NCBI RefSeq assembly: GCF_000765145.1
Contig: NZ_JMGA01000030.1
Span: 1-64,000 of the forward strand
Origin: Desulfosporosinus sp. HMP52
GTDB lineage: Bacteria > Bacillota > Desulfitobacteriia > Desulfitobacteriales > Desulfitobacteriaceae
Length of the DNA: 64,000 nt
Direction: 5' to 3'
Shown: piece by piece, positions 24,481-36,391 of the stretch
Numbering within the stretch: position 1 is the first letter of the stretch
Layout: each line of letters starts with the position of its first letter
The notes under the pieces: generated by a model
The model's input: only the letters and a program-made list of their open reading frames with translations
Database searches by the model: none
What the model was told of the DNA's origin: nothing
Translations under genes and position numbers: made by a program

Positions 24481-24957
24481 TCACTCTTCTTTGGCCAAAG
24501 GACTGGTATTTCTAAACAACCATGAAGCAAAACTCCACCAGCAGAGAAATATAAAATAACCCGGTAGGGGGTAGAACCAGTTAACAAAATCGTATAGTTC
24601 AACATTATGTACTATATATCCGTAACCAAGGCTTATACTGGCCCAAGTTAAGATATAGGGATACCTGAAAGACTTTTTGACGGGTAAAAAATAAAGAAAA
24701 ATCATAACAGAAACCGTCCAACACAGTGGAGATAGGGCCATCATTTTCAAAACATAGAAGATGCTCAGGTTCTTAAACCACATAATACCTAGTATGTTTT
24801 GAAGTAAACCAACTGCTATTATATCCCCTAACCCACCGATAAGAATTCCATAGATAAAATATTCTTTATATTTGTTTTTAGGAATAAAGATTAGTGTTAG
24901 GCAAAAGGTTATGACTAGGAATAAGGGGTAGAATAATAATGTTATCATTTTATCCAT
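24481..24957 (-). CDS. CBO0543-like multi-pass membrane protein
   Basis: A 158-residue integral membrane protein with about five hydrophobic segments and few charged residues except KNKYKEY and KKSFRYP loops. The pattern (IFIPKNKYKEYFIYGILIGGLGD, then SISLGYGYIVHNVELYDF) resembles the uncharacterised CBO0543 family common in spore-forming Firmicutes. Function unknown. Confidence 0.6.
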   Translation of the reverse strand: MDKMITLLFYPLFLVITFCLTLIFIPKNKYKEYFIYGILIGGLGDIIAVGLLQNILGIMWFKNLSIFYVLKMMALSPLCWTVSVMIFLYFLPVKKSFRYPYILTWASISLGYGYIVHNVELYDFVNWFYPLPGYFIFLCWWSFASWLFRNTSPLAKEE

Positions 24958-25097
24958 GCTTTCTTACCTCCTAATTAATAGGCATTATATTTATTTGCTT
25001 AATAAGTAATTTTCATTCAGCTTATAAGGGTTATGTAAACAATAAGTGATTCTAAGCTTCAGATGTAGTTTGCCTAAGTGGTTCTTCAAATTTAGTC

Positions 25098-25127
25098 TTG
25101 ACAAATATAGCAATATATGAATATTCT
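25098..25127 (+). promoter_or_regulatory. Promoter of the lysine riboswitch-dapA unit
   Basis: TTGACA (25098-25103) and TATTCT (25122-25127) with an 18-base spacer, ending about ten bases before the riboswitch. Confidence 0.6.
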
Positions 25128-25137
25128 TAATAAGAAT

Positions 25138-25320
25138 TGATAGAGGTGCATCGTACAATCAGTACCCAAAGTTGTTAAGGTTTACGTAAGACCGTAGCTT
25201 TGGTGAAAGGTGTAGATGCCGAAGTCGGTCTCAATTTACGTGGGGACAAGGCTGGTTGAACAAAATAAGATTTGTTTAACTGTCGCATTTGCGGAGAGCT
25301 ATCTATCTTACAGTATGATT
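25138..25320 (+). promoter_or_regulatory. Lysine riboswitch (L-box) aptamer
   Basis: Conserved L-box elements appear in order: AGAGGTGCA at the 5' side, GAAAGGTGTAGATGCCGAAG in the middle, a GGGGACAAGGCTGG segment, and the 3' block GCATTTGCGGAGAGCTATC. Lysine binding would favour the terminator that follows and shut down dapA, a lysine-pathway gene. Confidence 0.88.
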
Positions 25321-25343
25321 GGAAAATCATATAGGTAATTTAG

Positions 25344-25370
25344 TGGCTGATTCCGTATCAGCTATTTTTT
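25344..25370 (+). terminator. Riboswitch expression-platform terminator
   Basis: GCTGAT pairs with ATCAGC around TCCGT, followed by TATTTTTTAT, 22 bases before the dapA start. It is the expected off-switch of the lysine riboswitch. Confidence 0.8.
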
Positions 25371-25392
25371 ATAAAAGGAGATGGAGATAAAC

Positions 25393-26283
25393 ATGAAAAA
25401 GAAGACCGTTTTCAAAGGTATTGCCTCTGCTCTCATAACTCCTCTGGACGAAACAGGAATTAATTATGAGCAGTTTGGCAAATTGATTGATTGGCAAATT
25501 GACGAAAAGATTGATGCTCTGGTGATTTGTGGAACCACAGGTGAAGCTTCGACCCTGACTGACGCTGAGCACAGAGCAGCGATTACCTTTGCTGTTCAAC
25601 AAGCTAATGGCAGAGTGCCGATCATTGCAGGTACAGGCAGCAATGACATCGAATACGCCCATGACCTCACTAGTTTTGCCTGCGAAGCAGGTGCGGATGC
25701 TATGCTGGTAGTTACCCCATATTACAATAAGGCTACGCAAAAAGGCTTAATTAAAATGTTTACACAAATTGCCGACAAGAGCACAAAGCCCATCATTCTC
25801 TACAATGTGCCTTCAAGGACAGGTATTAATATTGAGCCAGCAACTTATGAGGTATTAGCTGAACACGAAAATATCGTAGGGATCAAAGAAGCAAATGGCA
25901 ACATTTCAAAAATTGTTGAGACGATGGCGCGTGTCCACGGTAAGCTTGATTTGTATTCAGGCAATGACGATCAAATAGTTCCGCTTATGGCCCTTGGTGG
26001 AGTTGGCTGCATTTCCGTACTTTCCAACATTATGCCGGCGCAGACACGTGAGATTTGCACCCGTTTCTTTAAGGGTGACATTGCCGGCAGTGCTGAGCAG
26101 CAATATAAGCTTTATGGCATTACAGAGGCCCTGTTTTGTGAAGTTAACCCTATTCCGGTCAAGGCTGCTATGGCAGCTATGGGTTTTTGCAAGGATTACC
26201 TTAGAATGCCTCTCACAACCATAGAGGATACAAACCGTGAAAAGTTGATCTCAGTTATGAAGGCATATGGATTAATCGTTTGA
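25393..26283 (+). CDS. dapA: 4-hydroxy-tetrahydrodipicolinate synthase
   Basis: A 296-residue class I aldolase condensing pyruvate with aspartate semialdehyde, the first committed step to lysine and diaminopimelate (and to spore dipicolinate). GTTGE (47-51), YYNKATQKG, Tyr137 in LYNVPSRTG and the Schiff-base Lys165 in GIKEANG are all present. An upstream ATG at 25381 is in frame, but GGAG then lies properly before the ATG at 25393. Controlled by the lysine riboswitch just upstream. It stands alone, away from other dap genes. Confidence 0.95.
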   Translation: MKKKTVFKGIASALITPLDETGINYEQFGKLIDWQIDEKIDALVICGTTGEASTLTDAEHRAAITFAVQQANGRVPIIAGTGSNDIEYAHDLTSFACEAGADAMLVVTPYYNKATQKGLIKMFTQIADKSTKPIILYNVPSRTGINIEPATYEVLAEHENIVGIKEANGNISKIVETMARVHGKLDLYSGNDDQIVPLMALGGVGCISVLSNIMPAQTREICTRFFKGDIAGSAEQQYKLYGITEALFCEVNPIPVKAAMAAMGFCKDYLRMPLTTIEDTNREKLISVMKAYGLIV

Positions 26284-26420
26284 TGAAGGTTATAAGAGAG
26301 AGACCATGCCAGTCATACGACAAATAGGGTAGCTTACTTAGCTTTGGCCCAGTAGTAATATAATTGCAGTAATTAATAAAGTAACGCCAAACTTAGCTGC
26401 GGCTATACTTTATTAAAAAA

Positions 26421-26463
26421 CAAATCCTTATTTCGCACTTTAAGGGAGCGAAATAAGGATTTG
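26421..26463. terminator. 16-bp hairpin after dapA
   Basis: Bases 26421-26436 pair perfectly with 26448-26463. A run of A before it and TTATTTG after it allow termination in both directions. Confidence 0.65.
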
Positions 26464-26569
26464 TTATTTGTCCTCACAGAAAAAATGTACTGAATGGCTA
26501 AAAATATGTTTCTGGTAAGATACTATAGATACTCTTATATGCAGTAATATAAACCCGAAAGGAAAAGAA

Positions 26570-27034
26570 ATGAAGCCATTTCATAAAGGTTTGATCATAT
26601 TAGGACTTGTTTTTCTAGCATTCTACATACCGTTTCGTATTACTTATGCGTGGTATACGACCCCATCGTCCTGTCAAAAATGCCACGAAGTTGCACCATA
26701 TTATACCTCGTGGCAGAAATCAGCACATAAAAATACTGACTGTATGGATTGTCATGTAACAAGGGGCCCATTCCATCGCTTGGATTCATTTAGTAGAGGA
26801 ATAAGAGATGTGGCAGAAAATATCACAGGAGATTATGGTCTGTTTACAAACTCTATTTACTACAATTCAAACTGCATTGCCTGCCACATAGGTAATTTTA
26901 AACCTGAGAGTAATGCACCAATTATGCCTGACAACCATGCAATTAAAATTAAAAAGGGTTTAGGGTGCAATAATTGTCATAGGGATACCGGTCACAAAAA
27001 TGGGCTTGGGGTTGATTTGAAGTTTGAACCTTAG
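26570..27034 (+). CDS. NapC/NrfH-type four-haem cytochrome c
   Basis: A 154-residue membrane-anchored cytochrome. An N-terminal helix (about 9-27) serves as signal anchor. Four CxxCH haem sites follow: CQKCH, CMDCH, CIACH and CNNCH. Size and arrangement fit NrfH-like quinol dehydrogenases, which pass electrons from menaquinol to an outer reductase. No catalytic partner such as NrfA is beside it, so its acceptor is unknown. Confidence 0.85.
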   Translation: MKPFHKGLIILGLVFLAFYIPFRITYAWYTTPSSCQKCHEVAPYYTSWQKSAHKNTDCMDCHVTRGPFHRLDSFSRGIRDVAENITGDYGLFTNSIYYNSNCIACHIGNFKPESNAPIMPDNHAIKIKKGLGCNNCHRDTGHKNGLGVDLKFEP

Positions 27035-27083
27035 GCAAACTCCTAAGATTTAGAAATTGTTGACCTTGATTTCTAAAGAAAAA

Positions 27084-27108
27084 GCCCCTCGGCATGAGCA
27101 TGAGGGGC
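27084..27108. terminator. Hairpin between the cytochrome and katG
   Basis: GCCCCTC (27084-27090) pairs with GAGGGGC (27102-27108), between two convergent genes. AAAGAAAAA lies on the katG-downstream side, giving a U-tract for the minus strand. Confidence 0.65.
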
Positions 27109-27175
27109 GGATGTTTTATGACTTTGGACACTGACGGGATGAAAAGAGATTTAGATTCCTTGATGTTAGCTATAC

Positions 27176-29840
<2,665 letters not shown>

Positions 29841-30812
29841 ATGTTTGAACCTATGATTGAGTTATTAAAGAGGAAGCAGAGAAAGCTCATTTTTACTGAG
29901 GGAACAGATCCGAGGATTCTTGAAGCAGCAAGTCGCCTCCATAAGGACGGTATCCTTGTGCCGATACTTCTGGGCAATCGCTCTGAGGTAGAGGCCGCTG
30001 CTCAAGCCATTAGTTGGCCGATAGAAGGGATTGAAATTATTGATCCCCTAACCTATGCTGGCATTGATAGAATGACTGCAGAGTTGTTTGCCCTGAGAAA
30101 GGGAAAAGTGGATGAGGCCGCTTGTCGTGCTCTTTTGACAAAAACCAATTATTTTGGCATTATGCTCGTAAAAATGGGGTACGCCGACGGTCTCCTAGGC
30201 GGAGCCACTTATTCCACAGCTGATACGGTTCGCCCCGCTTTGCAGATTATTAAGACAAAGCCCGGCAATAAGCTTGTCTCAAGCTGCTTTGTTCTGCACC
30301 GCTCTACGCCAGATGGCGAAGAAACATATCTCATGGCTGATTGCGCTATCAACGTTAAACCCACAGAGGATGAATTAGTTGAAATTGCTGTGGAAACAGC
30401 TAGAACAGCCAGGTGTTTTGCTGTAGACCCGAAGGTGGCTATGCTATCCTACAGTACATTAGGTTCCGGTCAAGGTGAGACTGTCGATATGATGCGTAAT
30501 GCAGCGGAAAAATTAAAAGCAATGAGTCTTAATTTTCCAGTCGACGGAGAGCTGCAATTTGATGCAGCTTTCTCTCCTGATGTTGCTAAAACAAAAGCTT
30601 TTGATTCGCAAGTAGCGGGACAAGCAAACACCTTCATTTTCCCGGATCTTAATTCAGGGAACATCAGTTATAAAATAGCCCAGAGACTGGGAAAGTTTGA
30701 TGCTTTCGGTCCGATTCTCCAGGGTCTGAACGCTCCTGTTAATGACCTTTCCAGGGGTTGTACTGCTGAAGAGGTTTACAAGATGGGTATAATCACGGCC
30801 AGTCTTAAGTAA
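29841..30812 (+). CDS. pta: Phosphate acetyltransferase
   Basis: A 323-residue enzyme exchanging acetyl-CoA and phosphate for acetyl phosphate. LIFTEGTDPRILEAA at the start, GLLGGATYSTADTVRPALQIIKT, LSYSTLGSG and the C-terminal FPDLNSGNISYKIAQRLG are classic Pta motifs. The length fits the short, single-domain form. Acetate kinase is not adjacent. It serves acetate metabolism or acetogenic energy conservation. Confidence 0.95.
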   Translation: MFEPMIELLKRKQRKLIFTEGTDPRILEAASRLHKDGILVPILLGNRSEVEAAAQAISWPIEGIEIIDPLTYAGIDRMTAELFALRKGKVDEAACRALLTKTNYFGIMLVKMGYADGLLGGATYSTADTVRPALQIIKTKPGNKLVSSCFVLHRSTPDGEETYLMADCAINVKPTEDELVEIAVETARTARCFAVDPKVAMLSYSTLGSGQGETVDMMRNAAEKLKAMSLNFPVDGELQFDAAFSPDVAKTKAFDSQVAGQANTFIFPDLNSGNISYKIAQRLGKFDAFGPILQGLNAPVNDLSRGCTAEEVYKMGIITASLK

Positions 30813-30920
30813 TGGACAACTAAAACCGGGACTATCGTACCTGGCTATCCCACCTAAGCTGTGAACACACTAAAAAATTGTGATATACTATTGGATGTAT
30901 AAAGCTTAATGGAGGTAAAT

Positions 30921-31178
30921 ATGAATCGCGAACAAGAACAAATTTTAAGTTTTATTTTAGAAAGAGTAAAAGATGACAAGGTAGAGGAAGCAAAAGAATT
31001 ACTTGTTGAAAACTTCAAGAAGCTGACAGAAGGCAATTTTACACAGGATGATATTATGCTGTTTTTGCCGAAAATGATCGCTTTGCTAAAACCTGAAAAG
31101 TTGGTTGAAGTACAAACCGTTGTTATGCAATTTGCTCAAAATTTTAGTCATTTGCTGCCTAATAGCAAACTTGGCTAA
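30921..31178 (+). CDS. Small helical protein of unknown function
   Basis: An 85-residue, probably all-helical protein (MNREQEQILSFILERVK, then KLTEGNFTQDDIMLFLPKMIALLKPE). GGAGG overlaps an earlier in-frame ATG at 30909, so the ATG at 30921 is taken. A strong terminator follows. Not recognised; no cysteines or catalytic motifs. Confidence 0.65.
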   Translation: MNREQEQILSFILERVKDDKVEEAKELLVENFKKLTEGNFTQDDIMLFLPKMIALLKPEKLVEVQTVVMQFAQNFSHLLPNSKLG

Positions 31179-31211
31179 TTAACACCATAAGTTCTATCTG
31201 TTCATCAAGTA

Positions 31212-31251
31212 AAGAGCATGAATCCAGTCAAGGGAAGGGATTCATGCTCTT
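31212..31251. terminator. 14-bp hairpin
   Basis: Bases 31212-31225 pair with 31238-31251. Ends the small-protein gene. Confidence 0.65.
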
Positions 31252-31359
31252 AGTGCTCTATCTGCTGCATTTTCTACACGGTCATGATAGAAGAGAAACA
31301 CCAAATTTATGCACCACTAAACAGCTGAAGATCTAATAGAAAAGGAGGGAACGAACTAT

Positions 31360-31926
31360 ATGAAAGAATTTTTAGGAAAACTCCAATATAATTCGCCGGT
31401 AACCCTGACATTTACGTTTCTTTCCTTGGCGATATTGTTGTTAGGCTATATAACAGACGGACTAACGACAAATTTGCTTTTTAGTGTATATCGATCATCT
31501 TCAACGGATCCATTGACTTACTTCAGATTGTTTGGTCATGTGCTTGGTCATGGGGATTGGAGCCATTACTCAAACAATATGGTACTATTTCTGGTTTTAG
31601 GTCCCATACTTGAAGAAAAATACAAATCGCAATCTTTTTTAATCATGATTGTAATTACTGCCCTGGTGTCTGGATTATTTCATGCAATTTTATTTTCGAA
31701 TACTGTATTACTGGGTGCCAGTGGTATTGTATTTATGATGATAGTCCTATCATCAGTTGCAGGCATGAAGGATGGGAAAATCCCACTAACCCTCATATTG
31801 GTCATAATTATTTATCTTGGGGGCGAGATATTAAGTGTTGGATCGAAGGATGGAATAGCTCATCTAGCTCATATTTTAGGAGGAGTCTGCGGGGCTGCTT
31901 TTGGTCTTCTAAGCAGACGAGCATAA
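31360..31926 (+). CDS. Rhomboid-family intramembrane serine protease
   Basis: A 188-residue membrane protease of about six helices. HGDWSHYSNNM is the loop-1/TM2 motif with conserved His and Asn. The nucleophile Ser121 is in LLGASGIVF, and His171 in AHLAHILGG completes the dyad. Near-minimal length, no extra domain. Targets unknown. Confidence 0.87.
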   Translation: MKEFLGKLQYNSPVTLTFTFLSLAILLLGYITDGLTTNLLFSVYRSSSTDPLTYFRLFGHVLGHGDWSHYSNNMVLFLVLGPILEEKYKSQSFLIMIVITALVSGLFHAILFSNTVLLGASGIVFMMIVLSSVAGMKDGKIPLTLILVIIIYLGGEILSVGSKDGIAHLAHILGGVCGAAFGLLSRRA

Positions 31927-31989
31927 ATATACTTTATAATTCCAGCTCATTTTGGTGAGTGATCCCGTGGTAAAAAATTATTCAATCAA

Positions 31990-32808
31990 TCATCCCGGAT
32001 TTGATGTTGGAAAAAAGAATAAGGGCTCCTTTCGCTCTTTATACAGTTTATTTAGTCGCGTTGCAGCGTCTTTGACAAGACCGGTTTTCATAGTTCTGGC
32101 GTTTTGAGGACAGTTCTTTATGCAGGCACAACACGTGATGCATTTTTCCTGATCAATCAAATGACTATTTTCGGAATCGATAGCCCCTACAGGACACCCT
32201 TCTGCACAAATTCCGCACTGCGTACACTCATTACTAATTGCTATGAAATCAACACTCCATAGCTTCGAATCTCCTCTATAGGGATAGTTGCCAGGTATAT
32301 TTAGATCGGAAATGTGATGGACTGATGAAACAGATAGTAGTAATTCCTTTATTTTACGTCCGAATAATTCTGCGTGATTTAAGTCACTTGCATCAGGACG
32401 GGCTTCGGCTATCGGTGTTTCGGCACTAGAAAAGGAGTGTTCTCCAATATAGGCAGCACAGGCGATCGGCATACATCCACGTTTTGTCAGAATATCTTTA
32501 AGCTCAAGTAAGGCATCGTCATACACACGATTACCATAAACGACAATACATACAGCAGGTGTATTACGAGCTTTAATCTTATGAAGCCATTCAATTAAAA
32601 GTAAAGGTACTCTCCCCATATAAACTGGCACAGCAACAACAAGTAATTCATTTTCTGATGTTTGTAATTGGTGTTTTCTCGCAGCTGGTTTGGTAATATC
32701 TATTAGTTCGACAGTGCTGTGATTAATTCCGCGCGCAATACCTTGAACAATCGCTTTTGTTGTCCCTGTAGGTGAAAAACAAACCAGTTTCAGTGATTGT
32801 ATTTTCAT
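31990..32808 (-). CDS. EFR1-type flavodoxin/ferredoxin fusion
   Basis: A 272-residue protein. Residues 1-165 form a flavodoxin-like domain (FSPTGTTKAIVQGIA phosphate loop, VPVYMGRVP). Residues about 195-250 carry two 4Fe-4S motifs, CTQCGICAEGCP and CITCCACIKNCP. Such fusions move electrons between FMN and Fe-S partners. It is divergent from an XRE-type regulator, which probably controls it. Confidence 0.88.
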   Translation of the reverse strand: MKIQSLKLVCFSPTGTTKAIVQGIARGINHSTVELIDITKPAARKHQLQTSENELLVVAVPVYMGRVPLLLIEWLHKIKARNTPAVCIVVYGNRVYDDALLELKDILTKRGCMPIACAAYIGEHSFSSAETPIAEARPDASDLNHAELFGRKIKELLLSVSSVHHISDLNIPGNYPYRGDSKLWSVDFIAISNECTQCGICAEGCPVGAIDSENSHLIDQEKCITCCACIKNCPQNARTMKTGLVKDAATRLNKLYKERKEPLFFFPTSNPG

Positions 32809-32958
32809 GAGACCCTCTCCTTTAAATCTTTAGACTCTCTGCAGTTAAGAAAACATTTTTATTGGTTTTACAAATTCTTCATGAATTATAGTAATACAAA
32901 TCTTATAATGTAACTAGGAGTGAAATTATAATGGTATAAATTATACTAGTTAGGATTG

Positions 32959-33801
32959 ATGAGAATTTTGAATAATGAGAAACATCGATATAAAGAGCTT
33001 GCTGATTTTTTAAAAACGCGAAGAGCCAGAACTTTACCATCACATGTGGGACTTTCATCAGCAATGCGCCGACGTACTCCTGGCTTGAGAAGAGAGGAAG
33101 TTGCTCAGTTAGCTGGTATTGGTTTGACTTGGTATACATGGCTTGAACAAGGAAGACCTATTCATGTTTCAACTCAAGTAATAGAAAGCTTAGCTAGAGT
33201 TTTATTGCTTAATAAACAAGAGCGCATTCATCTGTACCTTTTAGCGAATCAGCCCCTTCCGGCAGATATACCGGGCTACCAGGGAACAGTAAGTCCGATA
33301 CTTCAGCATGTTCTGGATAGTTTAATACTCTGCCCATCTCTTGTCATGGATCAGAAGTGGAACGTTATTGCTTGGAACAAAGCAGCATGTTTAATCTTTG
33401 GTGATTTCCATGAAATGAACCTTCGAGAACGAAATATAGTATGGGCAATGTTCACAGATAATAAATATAAAAAGTTATATGGCGACTGGAATCTCTATGC
33501 CAAGGGTCTGGTGGGCCGATTTCGTTCAATGTGTGGGCAATACATTGAAGATTCATGGCTTGCTCAGTTTATTAATGATCTTAAAATGCAAAGCACAGAA
33601 TTTAATTTATGGTGGTCTTTACATGAAATTGAGAGTAATAAAGAAATTTACAAGCAATTGAATCATCCTGTTGCAGGGATATTAGATTTTGAAGTTAGTA
33701 ATTTTGATGTTTCAGACAATTCTGGCTTAAAATTGATTGTACATGTACCTTTATTAGAAACGGATACTGCTACAAAAATGAAATCATTGTTGAATGATTA
33801 G
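32959..33801 (+). CDS. XRE-type regulator with MmyB-like ligand domain
   Basis: A 280-residue regulator. The helix-turn-helix (RTPGLRREEVAQLAGIGLTWYTWLEQGR) lies at about 35-65. The C-terminal part (about 105-275) is the PAS-like MmyB ligand-binding domain (WNVIAWNKAACLIFGDF, NIVWAMFTD). Start is the ATG at 32959, directly after a TTG. It is divergent from the EFR1 gene at 32808 with 150 bases between, a usual arrangement where the regulator controls the oxidoreductase. Confidence 0.85.
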   Translation: MRILNNEKHRYKELADFLKTRRARTLPSHVGLSSAMRRRTPGLRREEVAQLAGIGLTWYTWLEQGRPIHVSTQVIESLARVLLLNKQERIHLYLLANQPLPADIPGYQGTVSPILQHVLDSLILCPSLVMDQKWNVIAWNKAACLIFGDFHEMNLRERNIVWAMFTDNKYKKLYGDWNLYAKGLVGRFRSMCGQYIEDSWLAQFINDLKMQSTEFNLWWSLHEIESNKEIYKQLNHPVAGILDFEVSNFDVSDNSGLKLIVHVPLLETDTATKMKSLLND

Positions 33802-33877
33802 TTCCATTGACCTAACGGATTTAGCTTTGCTCCAACGTCAACCTGATTACCTTAGTGGCTGTGACTGGCAACATTAA

Positions 33878-33925
33878 TTATAAAAGATCACTGCAGAAGG
33901 ACTCCTCTGCAGTGATCTTTTATAA
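33878..33925. terminator. 20-bp bidirectional terminator
   Basis: Bases 33878-33897 pair perfectly with 33906-33925. It sits between convergent genes, with A and T runs on both flanks. Confidence 0.75.
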
Positions 33926-33949
33926 TTGGTAAGAATTTTAGACGATTAG

Positions 33950-34477
33950 TTATACATGATGTTCTTCAGCAACATCTTTTGTTTTATGAACAGTGCCGTG
34001 GGGATGTTGAGGCGGTGCATAGATAGAGTACAATTTAAGTGGTACACAGCCAGTGTTTATCAGATTGTGCCATTTACCAGCCGGTATTAATATGACACAA
34101 TTATCACCCACTCTTTGCTGGTAATTAAGCCTATCTCTGCTGTCTCCCATTATAACAAGGCCTTGACCTTGTTCAAGGCGAATAAACTGATCGACATCAG
34201 GATGCATTTCCAATCCGATGCTATCCCCTACATTGATGCTCATTAAGGTAAGCTGTAAATAACTGCCGGTCCACAAAGCAGTACGGAAGGTATTGTTTTG
34301 GAGTGAAGTCTCCTTGATATTTATTACAAAGGGGTTTGGTCCATAATCCCTTAAAGGAAGCACCTTCCCTGGATACATTGGTGCTTCAGCCCTGGGAGGG
34401 CAGGGATATTTATATGGGTTAGAAATTGGCGTGTTATCAAAATAGGGGCGTAGATAGGAGTTATATCCATTATACAT
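33950..34477 (-). CDS. Cupin-domain protein
   Basis: A 175-residue single cupin. The metal motif is visible as MHPDVDQFIRLEQG (His, Gln, Glu) with the second His in IPAGKWHNLIN. The Tyr/Asn-rich N-terminus (MYNGYNSYLRPYFDN) recalls spore or envelope proteins. GGTGGAG precedes the ATG chosen; the frame could start six residues earlier. Substrate unknown. Confidence 0.8.
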   Translation of the reverse strand: MYNGYNSYLRPYFDNTPISNPYKYPCPPRAEAPMYPGKVLPLRDYGPNPFVINIKETSLQNNTFRTALWTGSYLQLTLMSINVGDSIGLEMHPDVDQFIRLEQGQGLVIMGDSRDRLNYQQRVGDNCVILIPAGKWHNLINTGCVPLKLYSIYAPPQHPHGTVHKTKDVAEEHHV

Positions 34478-34686
34478 TTTACTCCACCCTTTCATATATT
34501 TCGAAATTTATAAAACATGCTAAAGAACTATTTTCTTTCAGTGTAGCAATCTGATAACCATCCACTTATATACTCCAACACTACTGGAAGGGTTGGTTGA
34601 ATTTGGTATATAGTACCATATGAAGTCTTACCTCCCAGAGTGTATGGCCTAAATAGTTGTTTAGTTAAAAGCATACAATTAAAAGA

Positions 34687-34725
34687 GGGTGTCGCAATAC
34701 TATAAAGAAGTAATTTGCGACACCC
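34687..34725. terminator. 11-bp hairpin in a gene-poor stretch
   Basis: GGGTGTCGCAA (34687-34697) pairs with TTGCGACACCC (34715-34725). The 34496-34947 stretch otherwise shows no convincing gene. Confidence 0.45.
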
Positions 34726-34947
34726 TGGTTTGAGTATAATAATCCCTTCGTCTAATTCCATAATTACTTATGACTATCGTTTAAAGATGGAGAAACTGCA
34801 GAATGACAATAAGATTCCTACATCGGACAGGCAAAGCAAATAAAGGCTCTATAGATACGATCAAAAATGTCACCGAAAGAAATCAAGAGAACCTTTATGA
34901 ATCTGAGATTTATAGGATTTAGTCAACTGGAAAGATGAATCAGTTTA

Positions 34948-35097
34948 TTATTTTCCCTGACCTAGGTTCTTGGCGTAAATTTTTAGCATTTCCATCGTTT
35001 CGCAATTTGGACAGACATTAATTTCCTCTATAGATTTCCCATCATTATACTCCTGCTCGCATTTTGGGCATATAGGGCATTTCTGTTCTTCATTCAT
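34948..35097 (-). CDS. 49-residue zinc-ribbon-like protein
   Basis: A very short gene with an ATG at 35095-35097 and GTGGGA upstream. The product has CPICPKC near the start and CPNC 17 residues later, a zinc-ribbon or rubredoxin-like layout, then a helix (EMLKIYAKNLGQ). The codon pattern and paired CxxC support a real gene despite its size. Function unknown. Confidence 0.6.
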   Translation of the reverse strand: MNEEQKCPICPKCEQEYNDGKSIEEINVCPNCETMEMLKIYAKNLGQGK

Positions 35098-35496
35098 TAC
35101 ACATTCCCACTTTCGTATTTCTTCAAGCTACACATGTACTCTTGAATCAAGTTTTTATATTAGGAAGTTCTTTAGTCCTCTAACTATAATATGCATCAAT
35201 AAGTAATTCACTCACAACTATGTAAATTCCTTCCGATCTTTTCAAAATTCAAAATGTTTCAGGCTCGGACACCTAAGGACTGGGGGAAGTGACCATTTAC
35301 CACTACATAATTGAAGGGTAAGGGATTTTTTGAACTTACTCACTTTTTCCCCATGTTTCCCTGGAGATTAGGAATATAGTTATTGTTAGAACGAACCACT
35401 CTTCTTTGATTTAGTCGAGATTTCTGCTGGTTTATAGTCCAATGCTTCAAGGTACCATATGGAATTATAAATAGTGAAGAAGCAATATGGGCAAGC

Positions 35497-35527
35497 AACA
35501 GGGAAGCAGTATCAATGCTTCCCTGTT
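35497..35527. terminator. 12-bp hairpin after the membrane-protein gene
   Basis: Bases 35497-35508 pair with 35516-35527, just beyond the stop of the minus-strand gene at 35531. The 35098-35496 stretch shows nothing else. Confidence 0.6.
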
Positions 35528-35530
35528 TGC

Positions 35531-36064
35531 TTAAGCTTCACGTTTACCTATCAGGATTCTTTTAACTATTAAAGGAATATGCAGAGCAAAAAATTCAGAA
35601 ACAGTTAGATTCGATATATAACCAGCTACGTCGAACAATATGTTTATGGTTCCTAAACTATACCAAACTCCAGCGAGAAAATTTATGATCATCAAAAAAA
35701 TAACAGTACCCGTAATATTAGTCCAGACAAAACCTCTTTTATTTCTAGTTAAGAACAAATGAATTGTTAAAAATATAGTAATTAAGCAAGTTGCAATCAT
35801 CGAAATAACCGCGAAAGAATCAAACTTTTCAATAGCCCATGTTACAAAGTCGGAATCGAATTCCCCCCGGCTTGCATTTTTATATAAACTTTCAATTAAG
35901 CGTGGTCGGGTTGTTATTATACCTACTATCCCCGCGAGTGAAAGAACAGATGATAGTAGAATATATGATTTGTTCAGCAGATTGCTTTTACCGAAACTAA
36001 TAAAGCAATTACTTATGACAATGATAATTAATAGTATTGCAACGGGTTGTATAGAGATAGCCAT
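35531..36064 (-). CDS. Four-helix membrane protein of unknown function
   Basis: A 177-residue protein with hydrophobic segments at about 5-22, 33-52, 85-108 and 118-140, plus an amphipathic C-terminus ending VKRILIGKREA. No family recognised. Confidence 0.6.
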   Translation of the reverse strand: MAISIQPVAILLIIIVISNCFISFGKSNLLNKSYILLSSVLSLAGIVGIITTRPRLIESLYKNASRGEFDSDFVTWAIEKFDSFAVISMIATCLITIFLTIHLFLTRNKRGFVWTNITGTVIFLMIINFLAGVWYSLGTINILFDVAGYISNLTVSEFFALHIPLIVKRILIGKREA

Positions 36065-36289
36065 TATTCACCTCAAGCAAAGATTAGTGTGTTGGTATAC
36101 TTCGACAAATGCTTTATTACAGCATTTTTTTCATTATAACATACCCATGTGAATTGGGAGGATTTCATTCCCCATTCCCATGAATCCGGTGTAAGTGCCC
36201 AGCTTTATGACCTGGGGTATTACACACTAGGCAGAAAAAATGGAAGAGTTTTTAAATTGAAGTGAGAATCGGGGGATAGGTAGAATTGA

Positions 36290-36360
36290 TTAGGTTCCTA
36301 AATATTTCTGTTGACATCGAAAAGGGATCCAAGTATTATAAAAATAAGTTAGGTACCTAA
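36290..36360 (+). promoter_or_regulatory. MarR-gene promoter flanked by duplicated operators
   Basis: TTGACA (36311-36316) and TATTAT (36334-36339) have a 17-base spacer. TTAGGTTCCTAAATAT begins at 36290 and TTAGGTACCTAAATAT at 36349. The second has a perfect 12-bp palindrome, the first the same with a TT centre. The promoter is bracketed by two near-identical sites, as expected for self-repression by the MarR protein that follows. Confidence 0.75.
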
Positions 36361-36391
36361 ATATAATTTAGCATTTTTGGAGGTAAAAACT

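Noticed and set aside
34528-34761. 77-codon minus-strand frame
   Set aside because: It spans the terminator-like hairpin at 34687-34725, shows no family features and lacks a convincing ribosome site.
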